NCBI RefSeq assembly: GCF_900100195.1
Contig: NZ_FNES01000004.1
Span: forward strand, 313,001 to 377,000
Source: Billgrantia gudaonensis
Lineage (GTDB): Bacteria > Pseudomonadota > Gammaproteobacteria > Pseudomonadales > Halomonadaceae
DNA: 64,000 nt
Direction of reading: 5' to 3'
Translations under genes and position numbers: made by a program
The notes under the pieces: generated by a model
What the model was told of the DNA's origin: nothing
Databases searched by the model: none
Seen by the model: only the letters and a program-made list of their open reading frames with translations
Shown here: positions 19,024 to 27,917 of the stretch, in pieces
How the letters are laid out: the number at the start of each line of letters is the position of its first letter
How positions within the stretch are numbered: the stretch's first letter is position 1

Positions 19024-20324
19024 TGACGCACCTGTCCGTCACCGAGTACCACGTACTTGCACGTCGTCAGCCCTTCGAGGCCCACGGGGCCGCGGACGTG
19101 CAGCTTGTCGGTGGAGATGCCGATCTCCGCACCCAGCCCATATTCGAAACCATCGGCGAAGCGGGTCGACGCATTGACCATCACCGAACTGGAATCGACC
19201 TCGGCCAGAAAACGCCGTGCCAGCCCATAGTTCTCGGTGACGATGGCGTCGGTGTGATGAGAGCCGTAGCGCTCGATGTGGGCGATGGCCGCCTCGATGC
19301 CATCCACGACGCGGATGGCCAGCAGCGGCGCCAGGTACTCGGCATGCCAGTCGCTCTCCTCGGCCGGCTCGCAATCGGGCAGGATCGCACGAGTGCGCTC
19401 GCAGCCTCGCAGTTCGACGCCATGTTCGCCGTAGGCAACGGCCAGCTGCGGCAGCAGAGCTTCGGCCACCGGGGCATCGACGAGCAGCGTCTCCATGGTA
19501 TTGCACGTACCGTAGCGGTGGGTCTTGGCATTCACCGCGATCGCCAGCGCCTTCTCGGGATCGGCAGTGGCATCGACATAGACGTGACAGACGCCGTCGA
19601 GGTGCTTGATCACCGGCACTCGCGCTTCACGGGCGATACGCTCGATCAACGACTTGCCGCCGCGAGGAATGATCACGTCGACGTACTCGGGCATGGCGAT
19701 CAAGCGCCCCACCGCCTCACGGTCGGTGGTCGCCACCACCTGCACGGCCGCCGCCGGCAGCCCAGCCTCGGCGAGTCCCGCCGCGAGGCAGGTGGCGATC
19801 GCGGCATTCGACTCTCGCGCCTCGGAGCCGCCGCGCAGGATGGCGGCATTGCCGGACTTGAGGCACAGGCTCGCCGCTTCCAGGGTGACGTTGGGGCGCG
19901 ATTCGTAGATGATACCGATCACACCCAGGGGCACTCGCATCCGCCCCACCTGGATACCGCTAGGACGCGCCCTCAAACCATCGATCTCACCCACCGGGTC
20001 GGGCAGAGCGGCCACCTGCTTCAGCCCTTCCACCATGGCATCGATACGGGCATCATCGAGAGCGAGACGATCGAGAAGGGCCGCATCGAGTCCCGCCGCG
20101 CGGCCGTGATGCACATCCCGCGCATTGGCGGCCAGCACCTCGCCTCGCCCCTGCTCGAGCCTGGCGGCCATGGCCAACAGGGCGGCATTCTTCGTGGCGG
20201 TAGGCGCGCGACGCATGTGCGCGGCAGCATCACGTGCGGCCTGCCCGAGTCGGTTCATGTAGGCGACGACATCGCCACCATCACCGGCAGCGTTACCTTC
20301 GGGTCGAGAAACGGGAACTGACAT
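19020..20324 (-). CDS. proA: Gamma-glutamyl phosphate reductase
   Basis: Second step of proline synthesis, reducing glutamyl-5-phosphate to the semialdehyde. The protein is 434 aa. The catalytic cysteine lies in [12 protein letters not shown], and other blocks are E-S-R-P-N-V-T and I-P-R-G-G-K-S-L-I. Proline is also a compatible solute in halophiles, though sequence alone does not show that use. The ATG at 20324 has AGGAG upstream. This is the first gene of the envelope operon, with a promoter at 20368-20395. Confidence 0.95.
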   Translation of the reverse strand: MSVPVSRPEGNAAGDGGDVVAYMNRLGQAARDAAAHMRRAPTATKNAALLAMAARLEQGRGEVLAANARDVHHGRAAGLDAALLDRLALDDARIDAMVEGLKQVAALPDPVGEIDGLRARPSGIQVGRMRVPLGVIGIIYESRPNVTLEAASLCLKSGNAAILRGGSEARESNAAIATCLAAGLAEAGLPAAAVQVVATTDREAVGRLIAMPEYVDVIIPRGGKSLIERIAREARVPVIKHLDGVCHVYVDATADPEKALAIAVNAKTHRYGTCNTMETLLVDAPVAEALLPQLAVAYGEHGVELRGCERTRAILPDCEPAEESDWHAEYLAPLLAIRVVDGIEAAIAHIERYGSHHTDAIVTENYGLARRFLAEVDSSSVMVNASTRFADGFEYGLGAEIGISTDKLHVRGPVGLEGLTTCKYVVLGDGQVRQ

Positions 20325-20351
20325 GCGTTGTGGCTCTCCTGGCCAAAGCGC

Positions 20352-20395
20352 AAAGCGCGCTTTGGTCGTTATACTGTGGGCAGACCGTCCTGCAA
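20352..20395. promoter_or_regulatory. Divergent promoter region for proA and the membrane-protein cluster
   Basis: Minus strand: TTGCAG (20395-20390), 16 bp, TATAAC (20373-20368), for proA. Plus strand: a -10-like TATACT at 20370-20375 overlaps it and could serve the gene at 20420. A 12-bp palindrome AAAGCGCGCTTT (20352-20363) lies beside both and could be an operator. Confidence 0.5.
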
Positions 20396-20419
20396 TGGGA
20401 CCATTCATAGTAAGGCACC

Positions 20420-21283
20420 ATGCAAAGCAAGTACAAAGTCGGGCTGATGCGCCTCAATCTGCTGGCCGGAGCCCTGCTGCTGGCCCTCATCGCTTCCCGC
20501 CAGCCGCAGCTGGCCGATGCGCTGCTGCTGTGGCTGGGCGTCCTCTGGCTGACGCTGACGGCAGCACTGCTCGAATTCAGCCACCGTCGGCCCGGCATGT
20601 TGCCTTGGCAACTGCTGCCCGGCCTGCTGCTCACCGGGGTGCTCTGGACGGCGCCGGAACGCTTCGCGCTGTGGCTCTGGCTATGGCCGGCCGTACTGTT
20701 GATGCCGCAACCCACCTGGACGCTGGCCGTCAACCTGTGCCTGGCGGGCGTTTCCTGGTGGACGCTCTATCCGCTGCTCGGACCCTTCCAGGCGGTGTTC
20801 GCCGGGCTAGCACTGGGCGTGCTGACGGCCATCGCCATGGCGCGTCGCCATCAGACGCAGCAACCGGTGGTCCGTCAACGGGTCCGCCTGGTACCGGGAC
20901 TGCCACTGTGGTCGGCACACCAGCTGACCGAGGACCTTCCCCGCGAACGTGCCCGCTGCCAACGCGAAGGCGTGCATGGCGAGCTGCTGTTGCTCGAGGT
21001 GCCGCGCCACCAACTGTGGGCGACGGCACGCATGCTGTGCCACCAACTATATGACTTCGAAAGCTGCTATCGCCTCGACTCGCGCACCCTGGCCGCCCTG
21101 CTGCTCAGCCGCGATGACGACCAGGCCAGCCAGCGCAGAGCAGCGCTGATGGACACTCTGCCGACGCCACGCAAGACCCGCTTCATGTCGCTGGCGACGA
21201 CCGATGACCTCGAGACCCCGCTGGCCGATTTCCAGCGCCAGCCTGTGACGCCTGCCGTCGGCCGGGAGTTCGAGCATGGATGA
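20420..21283 (+). CDS. Membrane protein with cryptic, degenerate GGDEF-like C-terminus
   Basis: This protein (287 aa) has no confident family match. The first 140 residues contain about five hydrophobic segments. The soluble C-terminus (about 155-287) reads like a worn GGDEF domain: [20 protein letters not shown] (about 175-194) occupies the place of the helix and first strand. [14 protein letters not shown] (217-230) sits where R-x-G-G-D-E-F-x-x-L-L would be, with none of the GGDEF residues kept. The stop overlaps the next gene by eight bases. The paired organisation suggests two subunits of one membrane sensor or regulator, which is inference only. Confidence 0.5.
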   Translation: MQSKYKVGLMRLNLLAGALLLALIASRQPQLADALLLWLGVLWLTLTAALLEFSHRRPGMLPWQLLPGLLLTGVLWTAPERFALWLWLWPAVLLMPQPTWTLAVNLCLAGVSWWTLYPLLGPFQAVFAGLALGVLTAIAMARRHQTQQPVVRQRVRLVPGLPLWSAHQLTEDLPRERARCQREGVHGELLLLEVPRHQLWATARMLCHQLYDFESCYRLDSRTLAALLLSRDDDQASQRRAALMDTLPTPRKTRFMSLATTDDLETPLADFQRQPVTPAVGREFEHG

Positions 21284-22208
21284 GAACGCCCCCAACACGG
21301 CGGGACGTTTCGCTCTCGCCTATGTCACGGGAGCCCTGCTGCTGGCCAGTTATGCCGCATGGCATTATCTGATGGGCCACTATGCTCGCATCCTGCTTCC
21401 CGCACTGCTGGGCCTGCTGATGCTGGTGGCCGCCGTACTGCGCCTGGCCGTCGTCAACCACCCGCGTCTGCCCGCCTACCTTGCGCTCATCGCCGGCTAC
21501 CTGCTGTTGGCTCTGGAGCTGCCGTGGCTGGAGGAGTCCGCTACGCTATGGGTGGGCCTGGCCCCGGTGCTGTCGGCACTCCTGCTGCCGTTGATGCCGG
21601 CGCTGACGCTCAATGTCGCCTTGGCCCCGGCCTGGCTGCTGCTGTGCGGAGCTCCGCCGTTCAGCGACCTTTCCCTGGCCTACCTGGCGTCGATGGCGCT
21701 GGTGCCACTGGCTCTGTGGGAGCAGCGACGACAACGCGCCCTGATGCTGGCCACCGACCCTCGCGACAGAGATTGCCAAGCGCTCTCCAGCGACGGCCTG
21801 CATGCCCATCTCGACAGCGAATTCCAGCGCACCGAGTTGTTGCATCAGTCACTGGCGATCGTGGTGATCCATCTGCCCCAGGTGGAGATGGCCAACGAAC
21901 AGTTCGGCAGTCGCGCCCGCCAGGCTCTGCTCGACACCCTGTGTCGCGAGGTCCGTCGCTGCTCGCGTCGCCACGACTTCCTGGGACGCCAGACGCTCTC
22001 GACCTTCTGGCTGGTATTGCCCGACACCAGCGAAAGCGGCGCACAGCTCGTGCAGCAGCGCATTCTCCAGGCTCTGGAGCCGGTGGTGCTGGTGGATACC
22101 GGTCCGCTACGCTCACGCATGGGGCTATGTCAACGCCTTCCCGGCGAAGACTGGCAGCGCTTCCGCCGTCGACTGCAGGATCTGACCCAACGCCTGGAAA
22201 CGCAGTAG
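21276..22208 (+). CDS. Membrane protein with degenerate GGDEF domain
   Basis: A 310-aa protein with about five hydrophobic segments (residues 12-150), then a domain aligned by eye to diguanylate cyclases. T-D-P-R-D-R-D at 160-166 matches the T-D-x-L-T-G-L entry. The following helix and the strand S-L-A-I-V-V-I-H-L (192-200) match the region before the metal aspartate, which is absent. R-Q-T-L-S-T-F-W-L-V-L-P-D (238-250) takes the place of R-x-G-G-D-E-F-x-x-L-L-P-D. All five signature residues are lost except the phenylalanine, so cyclase activity is not expected. It overlaps the previous gene by eight bases and precedes the DedA-PAP2 gene by 33 bp. Confidence 0.6.
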   Translation: MDENAPNTAGRFALAYVTGALLLASYAAWHYLMGHYARILLPALLGLLMLVAAVLRLAVVNHPRLPAYLALIAGYLLLALELPWLEESATLWVGLAPVLSALLLPLMPALTLNVALAPAWLLLCGAPPFSDLSLAYLASMALVPLALWEQRRQRALMLATDPRDRDCQALSSDGLHAHLDSEFQRTELLHQSLAIVVIHLPQVEMANEQFGSRARQALLDTLCREVRRCSRRHDFLGRQTLSTFWLVLPDTSESGAQLVQQRILQALEPVVLVDTGPLRSRMGLCQRLPGEDWQRFRRRLQDLTQRLETQ

Positions 22209-22241
22209 GAAACCGTTTCACTGCCGCTTCGGAGCCGCCGC

Positions 22242-23639
22242 TTGAGCCTCACCGCCACTCTCTACCAGTTGACCCCCTCCCCCGGCATGCTGCTGCTGAT
22301 CATCGGCGCCATCGCCATGATCGAATCCCTGGCCATGGTGGGACTACTGGTGCCGGGCGTGGTGCTGATGACCGCCGCCGCCTCACTGGCCGGCCATCAG
22401 GAACTGTCGATTCCTGCGGTACTCCTGGCAGCCTTTGTCGGCGCCGTCACCGGCGATGGCGTGAGCTTTGCGCTGGGCTACAGGCTGCGCGGGCGCGTGA
22501 CGCAGCATTGGCCGTTCTCGCACCACCCGGAATGGCTCGCCCTGGGAGCTCGTTTCTTCCAGCGCTACGGCAGCTTTTCGGTGTTCCTGGGGCGTTTCGT
22601 CGGCCCGGTGCGGCCGGTCATTCCGCTGACCGCCGGCATGCTCCACATGCGACCGCGCACCTTCACCTGGGCCAATCTGGCATCGGCGGCCCTGTGGGCA
22701 CCCGCCTACGTGCTGCCGGGCTACCTGCTCGGCCAGGCCTGGCAGCGGCGCCTGGACGTGCCGCCGGGCCTGGAACGCTGGCTGATCATACTGGGGATCT
22801 TGGTGATCTCGCTGGCCGTGACGTTCTCCTGGCTGCGCCAGCAGGTCAGTCGCTCTGGCCGACTCTACCGCTTGCTGCTGAGCGGAGCGCGTCGCTATCC
22901 TCTGCTGCGCCGCCTGTGGCTGGACCAGAGCGAACACGGGGAGGTACCGCTCGGCATCTGGCTGCTGCTGGTGCTCTCGCTGGGCGGGCTTTCCGGCTGG
23001 ACGATCCTGGTCATTCACCACGATGGCCCGCTGGAGACGGATCTGGCGGTGCAGGCGCTGTTCCAAGCACTCGATACGCCCTGGCTACGCACCGGCAGCG
23101 AGGTGCTGGCGCGGCTCGGCGATCGTTACGGCATAGTGGCGCTGATTCTGCCCTGGGCGATATGGCTGCTGGCCCGCCGTCGGCTGGACGCACTGACGCA
23201 TGGTGCTGCCGGCCTGATGGGCATCGCACTGCTCAACGTCCTGAGCAAGGAACTGATCGGCCGGGCGCGCCCCTTCGCCCCGGAGCACCTGGCCGACTCT
23301 CTGGCCTATCCCAGTGCCCATACCTCCACGACCGTGGTGCTGCTCGGCACCGTGGCCGCTTTCGTGGCCAGCGAACTACCCCACCGGCAGCGCTTCTGGC
23401 CCTACTGGGCCGCCATCCTCCTGGCCCTGCCCATGGCCCTGTCGCGCCTGACGCTCGGCGTGCACTGGCTGAGCGACGTGGTCGGCGGAGCCCTGCTGGG
23501 CCTGGTGGCATGCGCGCTGGTGCAGCTTGCCTGGCAGCGACGCCCGCGCGCCTCTCTCGCCCCCTGCCCCTGGACGTGGCTGCTGCTCGCCTCGCTGCTG
23601 CTGGCCACGGTCCGTGTGGTTTGGCTGCCGCTAGCCTAG
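22242..23639 (+). CDS. DedA-PAP2 fusion, probable lipid flippase/phosphatase
   Basis: A 465-aa polytopic membrane protein joining two lipid-handling families. Residues 1-200 are DedA-like (E28 in A-M-I-E-S-L, and F-L-G-R-F-V-G-P-V-R-P-V-I-P at 116-129), related to polyprenyl-phosphate transporters. Residues 235-465 are a PAP2 phosphatase with its three motifs: K-E-L-I-G-R-A-R-P (336-344), P-S-A-H (357-360) and S-R-x5-H-W-L-S-D (401-412). The combination fits recycling of an undecaprenyl or other lipid pyrophosphate or monophosphate. The start is TTG at 22242, with GGAG seven bases upstream. It ends five bases from the converging LysE-type gene. Confidence 0.85.
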   Translation: MSLTATLYQLTPSPGMLLLIIGAIAMIESLAMVGLLVPGVVLMTAAASLAGHQELSIPAVLLAAFVGAVTGDGVSFALGYRLRGRVTQHWPFSHHPEWLALGARFFQRYGSFSVFLGRFVGPVRPVIPLTAGMLHMRPRTFTWANLASAALWAPAYVLPGYLLGQAWQRRLDVPPGLERWLIILGILVISLAVTFSWLRQQVSRSGRLYRLLLSGARRYPLLRRLWLDQSEHGEVPLGIWLLLVLSLGGLSGWTILVIHHDGPLETDLAVQALFQALDTPWLRTGSEVLARLGDRYGIVALILPWAIWLLARRRLDALTHGAAGLMGIALLNVLSKELIGRARPFAPEHLADSLAYPSAHTSTTVVLLGTVAAFVASELPHRQRFWPYWAAILLALPMALSRLTLGVHWLSDVVGGALLGLVACALVQLAWQRRPRASLAPCPWTWLLLASLLLATVRVVWLPLA

Positions 23640-23644
23640 CCAGG

Positions 23645-24280
23645 TCACCCCAGCGCCAGCCATATCCCCACCCCCACCATCAACGAACCCGCCACGCGAT
23701 TGAGCAGCCGCACGTTGCCGCTCTCGCCCAGCAGCCGGCGCAGGGTGCGTCCGCCGCTGGCGTAGAGCATCAGGGCGAGAAACTCGATCACCAGAATCAC
23801 CGCCACCAGCATGACCAGTTGGGGCGCCAAGGGGCGTGAAGCTTCCAGGAAGGGGGGCAGCAAGGCGACGAAGAACGCCCAACCCTTGGGATTGGCAACG
23901 GCCGTCACGAACCCCTGCAGGGCCAGTTGACCGCGGGCGACCGGGGAAGCATCGCGGTCCAGGGTCAGTGGGATCGCCATGCGCCCGCGCGAACGCCACA
24001 TCATGATGCCCAGATAGCCAAGATAGGCTCCGCCCACCCATTTGAACATGGCGAACAGCGCCGGCTGGCGCAGCATCAGCGTGGCCACGCCGGCCCCGGC
24101 CGAGGCGGCCACCAGCCCCACGCCGGCGAGCTCCCCGGCCATCATCCACAGGGTGCGACGCACGCCCTGCGTCATGCCCAGCACCATGGAGAGCGTCATG
24201 CACATCCCCGGGGTGAGCGAAACGAGCAGGAAGGTCGGCACGAAGACCGAAAGCATCGACAGCTGCAACATCGTCGCCAT
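23645..24280 (-). CDS. LysE/RhtB family amino-acid exporter
   Basis: A 211-aa inner-membrane protein with six predicted hydrophobic segments. It begins with the family motif S-L-T-P-G-M-C-M-T-L-S and has G-A-Y-L-G-Y-L-G and V-A-N-P-K-G-W-A-F-F, all typical of LysE/RhtB exporters of amino acids and derivatives. The substrate cannot be told. The gene is alone on its strand, with its 3' end five bases from the end of the DedA-PAP2 gene. Confidence 0.88.
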   Translation of the reverse strand: MATMLQLSMLSVFVPTFLLVSLTPGMCMTLSMVLGMTQGVRRTLWMMAGELAGVGLVAASAGAGVATLMLRQPALFAMFKWVGGAYLGYLGIMMWRSRGRMAIPLTLDRDASPVARGQLALQGFVTAVANPKGWAFFVALLPPFLEASRPLAPQLVMLVAVILVIEFLALMLYASGGRTLRRLLGESGNVRLLNRVAGSLMVGVGIWLALG

Positions 24281-24360
24281 TCTCCATCCCTGGAAGGTTC
24301 AGGAACCACACAGCATACCATCGCTGCATGACACCGGCATGGTGGCAACGAGCCGCCCGC

Positions 24361-24975
24361 CTACTCGCCCCAACGCGGCATCAGCCGGTGATGGATGCCG
24401 AGCTGGTTGAGAATGCGAGCGACGATGAAGTCGACCAGATCGTCCACCGAGCGCGGCTGGTGATAGAAACCCGGTGCGGCAGGCAGGATGACCGCCCCCA
24501 GCCGGGACAGGCTGAGCATGTGCTCGAGATGGATGGCCGACAGCGGCGTCTCGCGCGGCACCAGGATCAGTTGGCGCCGCTCCTTGAGCGCCACGTCGGC
24601 GGCGCGCTCGATCAGGTTGTTGCTGGCTCCCGTCGCCACTGCCGAGAGAGTGCCGGTGGAGCAGGGGCAGATCACCATGGAGGATGGCGCCCCGGAACCG
24701 GACGCCACCGGCGCCATCCATTCCTCGCGACCGAAGCAACGGACCTGTCCGTGGCGCGCGCCGCTGCGCTGCGCGAGCGCCTCGGCCAGGCGTGCCGGAC
24801 GCGCCGGCAGTTCCGCTGTCGTCTCGGTCTCGATGACCAGGTGGGCGGCCTTGGAGATCATCACCCAGACCTCATGGTCGGCGGCCACCAGGGCATCGAT
24901 GAGACGCAGACCGTACTGGGCACCGGAAGCACCGGTCAGCGCCACCGTGACCGGTCGCTGGAAATCAACGCCCAT
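24361..24975 (-). CDS. ubiX: Flavin prenyltransferase UbiX
   Basis: UbiX makes the prenylated FMN cofactor used by the UbiD decarboxylase in ubiquinone synthesis. The 204 aa include the flavin-binding T-G-A-S-G-A-Q-Y-G-L (14-23) and the conserved P-C-S-T-G-T-L-S-A-V-A-T-G with N-L-I-E-R-A-A-D-V. The start lies inside the end of mpl (11-bp overlap), an arrangement also known in Pseudomonas. Confidence 0.93.
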   Translation of the reverse strand: MGVDFQRPVTVALTGASGAQYGLRLIDALVAADHEVWVMISKAAHLVIETETTAELPARPARLAEALAQRSGARHGQVRCFGREEWMAPVASGSGAPSSMVICPCSTGTLSAVATGASNNLIERAADVALKERRQLILVPRETPLSAIHLEHMLSLSRLGAVILPAAPGFYHQPRSVDDLVDFIVARILNQLGIHHRLMPRWGE

Positions 24976-26347
24976 GCGCTACCTCCAGGGCGGCGAGCAG
25001 CTTGTCATGGATGCCGCCAAATCCGCCGTTGGACATCACCACCACACGGTCGAGAGGTCGCGCCTCGGCCACTACCATCGCCACCAGGTCGTCCAGGGTA
25101 GTGGCGAGCCGCCCCGGTACCGCACACGCCTCGAGTACCGATTCCAGCGACCAGTCGAGCCCTTCCGGCTGGTACCACCAGGCCGCGTCGGCGGCCGCCA
25201 CGCTGGCGGCCAAGCGATCGCGCAGCGTACCCAGCCGCATGGTGTTGGAGCGCGGTTCGATCACTGCCAGCAGCCGCCCGCGCGGCGTGGCGGCCCGCAA
25301 CCCTTCGAGGGTGGCGGCGATCGCCGTGGGATGGTGGGCGAAGTCGTCGATGACCTGGATGCCGGCCACCTCGCCGCGGACCTCCTGGCGACGACGCGGC
25401 GTCTCGAAACGGGCGAGAGCCGCCGCACCGCGCACGAGGTCGACGCCGCAGGCATGGGCCGCAGCCAGTGCTGCCAGAGCATTGCAGGCATTGTAGGCAC
25501 CGGTGAGCGGCCAATCGACGACGGCATCCTCGTCGACCTCGGCCGTCTGGTGAACGACCCGAAAACGCGAGGCGTCGTCGCGTTCGAGTTCGAAGCGCCA
25601 AGGGCTCGAGGGTTCACTGCCGAAGCGCTCCACCGGCGTCCAGCAGCCCATTGCCAACACCCTATCCAGCGCCGGCTCGCCATCGGCCACCAGCAACCGT
25701 CCCTGGCCGGGTACGGTACGCACCAAGTGATGGAACTGCCGCTCGATGGCGGCCAGGTCGTCGAAGATGTCGGCGTGATCGAATTCCAGGTTGCCCAGTA
25801 CGGCGATCTCGGGGCGGTAGTGGACGAACTTGGAGCGCTTGTCGAAGAAAGCGGTATCGTACTCGTCGGCCTCCACCACGAAGGGGGCATCCGCTGCCCC
25901 GAGGCGCGCCGAAACGCCGAAGTTGCGTGGCACCCCGCCGATCAGGAAACCCGGCGAGAGCCCTGCGGATTCCAGCAGCCAGGCAACCAGACTCGCCGTC
26001 GTGGTCTTGCCGTGGGTGCCGGCCACGGCGATCACCCGCCGACCGGGGAGGACGTGCTCGGCGAGCCATTGGGGGCCGGAGACATAGGGCAACCCGACGT
26101 TGAGCACCGCCTCCACCTCGGGGTTGCCGCGCGACAGGGCGTTGCCGATCACGACCAGGTCTGGATGCGGCTCGAGATTGGCCGCCGCATAGCCGTCGCA
26201 CAAGGCGATGCCCGCCTCGGCGAGCTGGGTGCTCATCGGCGGATAGACGCCGGCGTCCGAGCCGCTGACGGTGAAGCCGGCCTCGCGTGCCAACAGCGCC
26301 AGGCTACCCATGAAGGTGCCGCAGATTCCGAGAATGTGCAGGTGCAT
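24965..26347 (-). CDS. mpl: UDP-MurNAc:L-Ala-gamma-D-Glu-meso-DAP ligase
   Basis: Mpl reattaches recycled tripeptide to UDP-MurNAc in wall recycling. The protein is 460 aa from the ATG at 26347, where the sequence begins M-H-L-H-I-L-G-I-C-G-T-F-M, the standard Mpl start. The ATP loop is G-T-H-G-K-T-T-T, followed by the central domain with E-A-D-E-Y-D-T-A-F-F and the C-terminal D-D-F-A-H-H-P-T-A motif. Upstream in-frame codons give no homologous residues and were not used. Confidence 0.95.
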   Translation of the reverse strand: MHLHILGICGTFMGSLALLAREAGFTVSGSDAGVYPPMSTQLAEAGIALCDGYAAANLEPHPDLVVIGNALSRGNPEVEAVLNVGLPYVSGPQWLAEHVLPGRRVIAVAGTHGKTTTASLVAWLLESAGLSPGFLIGGVPRNFGVSARLGAADAPFVVEADEYDTAFFDKRSKFVHYRPEIAVLGNLEFDHADIFDDLAAIERQFHHLVRTVPGQGRLLVADGEPALDRVLAMGCWTPVERFGSEPSSPWRFELERDDASRFRVVHQTAEVDEDAVVDWPLTGAYNACNALAALAAAHACGVDLVRGAAALARFETPRRRQEVRGEVAGIQVIDDFAHHPTAIAATLEGLRAATPRGRLLAVIEPRSNTMRLGTLRDRLAASVAAADAAWWYQPEGLDWSLESVLEACAVPGRLATTLDDLVAMVVAEARPLDRVVVMSNGGFGGIHDKLLAALEVAHGR

Positions 26348-26520
26348 GCCGACGTCGACTCCATCGCCAGTCAGGCGGGCCGGCCGCGGCCCGCACTCAG
26401 GAAGCGGCAGACTAGCACGCTGGCCGGGGGCCCTCCAGCGGATGCAGCCTGAGGCGCTTTGCGCTAGAATTCTTCGCCCGATTGCCAACCCCGCCCACGA
26501 TCCAGGAGCAGGACAGCCCC

Positions 26521-27780
26521 ATGGCCCCGCATAATGCCTTCTATGCCCAGTCCGGCGGTGTCACCGCCGTGATCAATGCCAGCGCCTGCGGCGTGATCGA
26601 GGCCTGTCAGCGTCACCCCGACCGCATCGGCAAGGTATATGCCGGCCACAACGGCATCATCGGCGCTCTCACCGAAGATCTGATCGACGTCAGCCGGGAA
26701 TCCGCCGAGACCGTCGCTGCCCTGCGCCACACCCCGGGCGGCGCCTTCGGCTCGTGCCGCTACAAGCTCAAGGACATCGAGACGCACCGCACCCAGTACG
26801 AGCGCCTCATCGAGGTCTTCAAGGCCCACGACATTCGCTACTTCTTCTACAATGGCGGCGGCGACAGCGCCGACACCTGCCTCAAGGTATCCCAGCTATC
26901 CGAGAAGCTCGGGTATCCGCTCACTGCCATCCACGTCCCCAAGACCGTGGACAACGATCTGCCGATCACCGACAACTCGCCGGGCTTCGGCAGCGTGGCC
27001 AAGTACATCGCCACTTCCACGCTGGAGGCGTCGCTGGACATCGCCTCCATGTGCGCCACCTCCACCAAGGTGTTCGTGCTCGAAGTGATGGGCCGCCACG
27101 CCGGCTGGATCGCGGCTGCCGGAGCTCTCGCCGGCCAAGGCGAAGGCGAACCGCCGCACCTGGTGATCTTCCCCGAGGTGAACTTCGACCGCAAGGCGGT
27201 GATGGCCCGGGTCGACGAAGCGGTCAAGCAGTATGGCTACTGCGTGATCGTCGTCTCAGAGGGCGCCCGCTACGAGGACGGCACCTTCCTCGCCGACTCC
27301 GGTAACACCGACGCCTTCGGCCACCGCCAGTTGGGCGGCGTCGCACCCACCCTCGCCGGCATGGTCAAGCAGGACCTGGGCTACAAGTACCACTGGGCGG
27401 TGGCCGACTACCTGCAGCGCGCCGCCCGCCACCTGGCCTCGAAGACCGACGTGGAACAGTCCTACGCAGTGGGCGAAAAGGCCGTGGAGCTGGCACTGGA
27501 GGGCAGGAACGCCATGATGCCGACCATCCGGCGCGTCAGCGATGCCCCCTATGAGTGGCGTATCGAAGCGGCGCCGCTCGCCGAAATCGCCAATCGCGAG
27601 AAATTCATGCCCCGCGAGTTCATCCGCGCGGACGGCTTCGGCATCACCGCAGCGTGCCGCACCTACCTGGCTCCGCTGATCCAGGGCGAAGAATACCCCC
27701 CGTTCGAGAATGGCTTGCCCAAGGTCGCCAGGCTCGCCAAGCACCGCGTCGAGCGCAAGCTGCCCGAGTTCACGATCTGA
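26521..27780 (+). CDS. 6-phosphofructokinase, predicted PPi-dependent
   Basis: This enzyme phosphorylates fructose 6-phosphate. Two positions suggest pyrophosphate as donor: D115 in N-G-G-G-D-S, where ATP enzymes have glycine, and K141 in V-P-K-T-V-D-N-D, where ATP enzymes have P-G-T-I-D-N-D. The 419-aa length and the block G-R-H-A-G-W-I-A fit the PPi-PFK group. A PPi enzyme is reversible. The first turn reads G-G-G-D rather than the usual G-G-D-D, a small oddity. The ATG at 26521 follows AGGAG. The gene stands alone, but ppa lies only 2.3 kb away. Confidence 0.88.
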   Translation: MAPHNAFYAQSGGVTAVINASACGVIEACQRHPDRIGKVYAGHNGIIGALTEDLIDVSRESAETVAALRHTPGGAFGSCRYKLKDIETHRTQYERLIEVFKAHDIRYFFYNGGGDSADTCLKVSQLSEKLGYPLTAIHVPKTVDNDLPITDNSPGFGSVAKYIATSTLEASLDIASMCATSTKVFVLEVMGRHAGWIAAAGALAGQGEGEPPHLVIFPEVNFDRKAVMARVDEAVKQYGYCVIVVSEGARYEDGTFLADSGNTDAFGHRQLGGVAPTLAGMVKQDLGYKYHWAVADYLQRAARHLASKTDVEQSYAVGEKAVELALEGRNAMMPTIRRVSDAPYEWRIEAAPLAEIANREKFMPREFIRADGFGITAACRTYLAPLIQGEEYPPFENGLPKVARLAKHRVERKLPEFTI

Positions 27781-27803
27781 GCTGCGGGCTGCGGGCTGCG
27801 GGC
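27781..27803. repeat. Heptamer array GCTGCGG
   Basis: Three copies of GCTGCGG plus two bases start at the base after the phosphofructokinase TGA. It belongs to the same class as the arrays at 27831-27911 and 40111-40145. Confidence 0.9.
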
Positions 27804-27830
27804 AATAGTCTAACTCGCCCCTCGAAACCC

Positions 27831-27911
27831 GTGGCTCGTATCTCGTGGCTCGTATCTCGTATCTCGTGGCTCGTGGCTCGTGGCTCGAGGCTCGAGGCTC
27901 GAGGCTCGTGG
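27831..27911. repeat. Heptamer array GTGGCTC and variants
   Basis: There are eleven 7-bp units with drift: GTGGCTC (five), GTATCTC (three) and GAGGCTC (three), plus a partial unit. It fills the gap between two converging genes and ends six bases before the stop codon of the minus-strand kinase gene. Open frames crossing it are low-complexity artefacts. Confidence 0.92.
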
Positions 27912-27917
27912 TCACGA

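Noticed and set aside
27781..27911. Possible CRISPR array
   Set aside because: The unit is seven bases with no unique spacers and no cas genes are near, so it is a tandem repeat.
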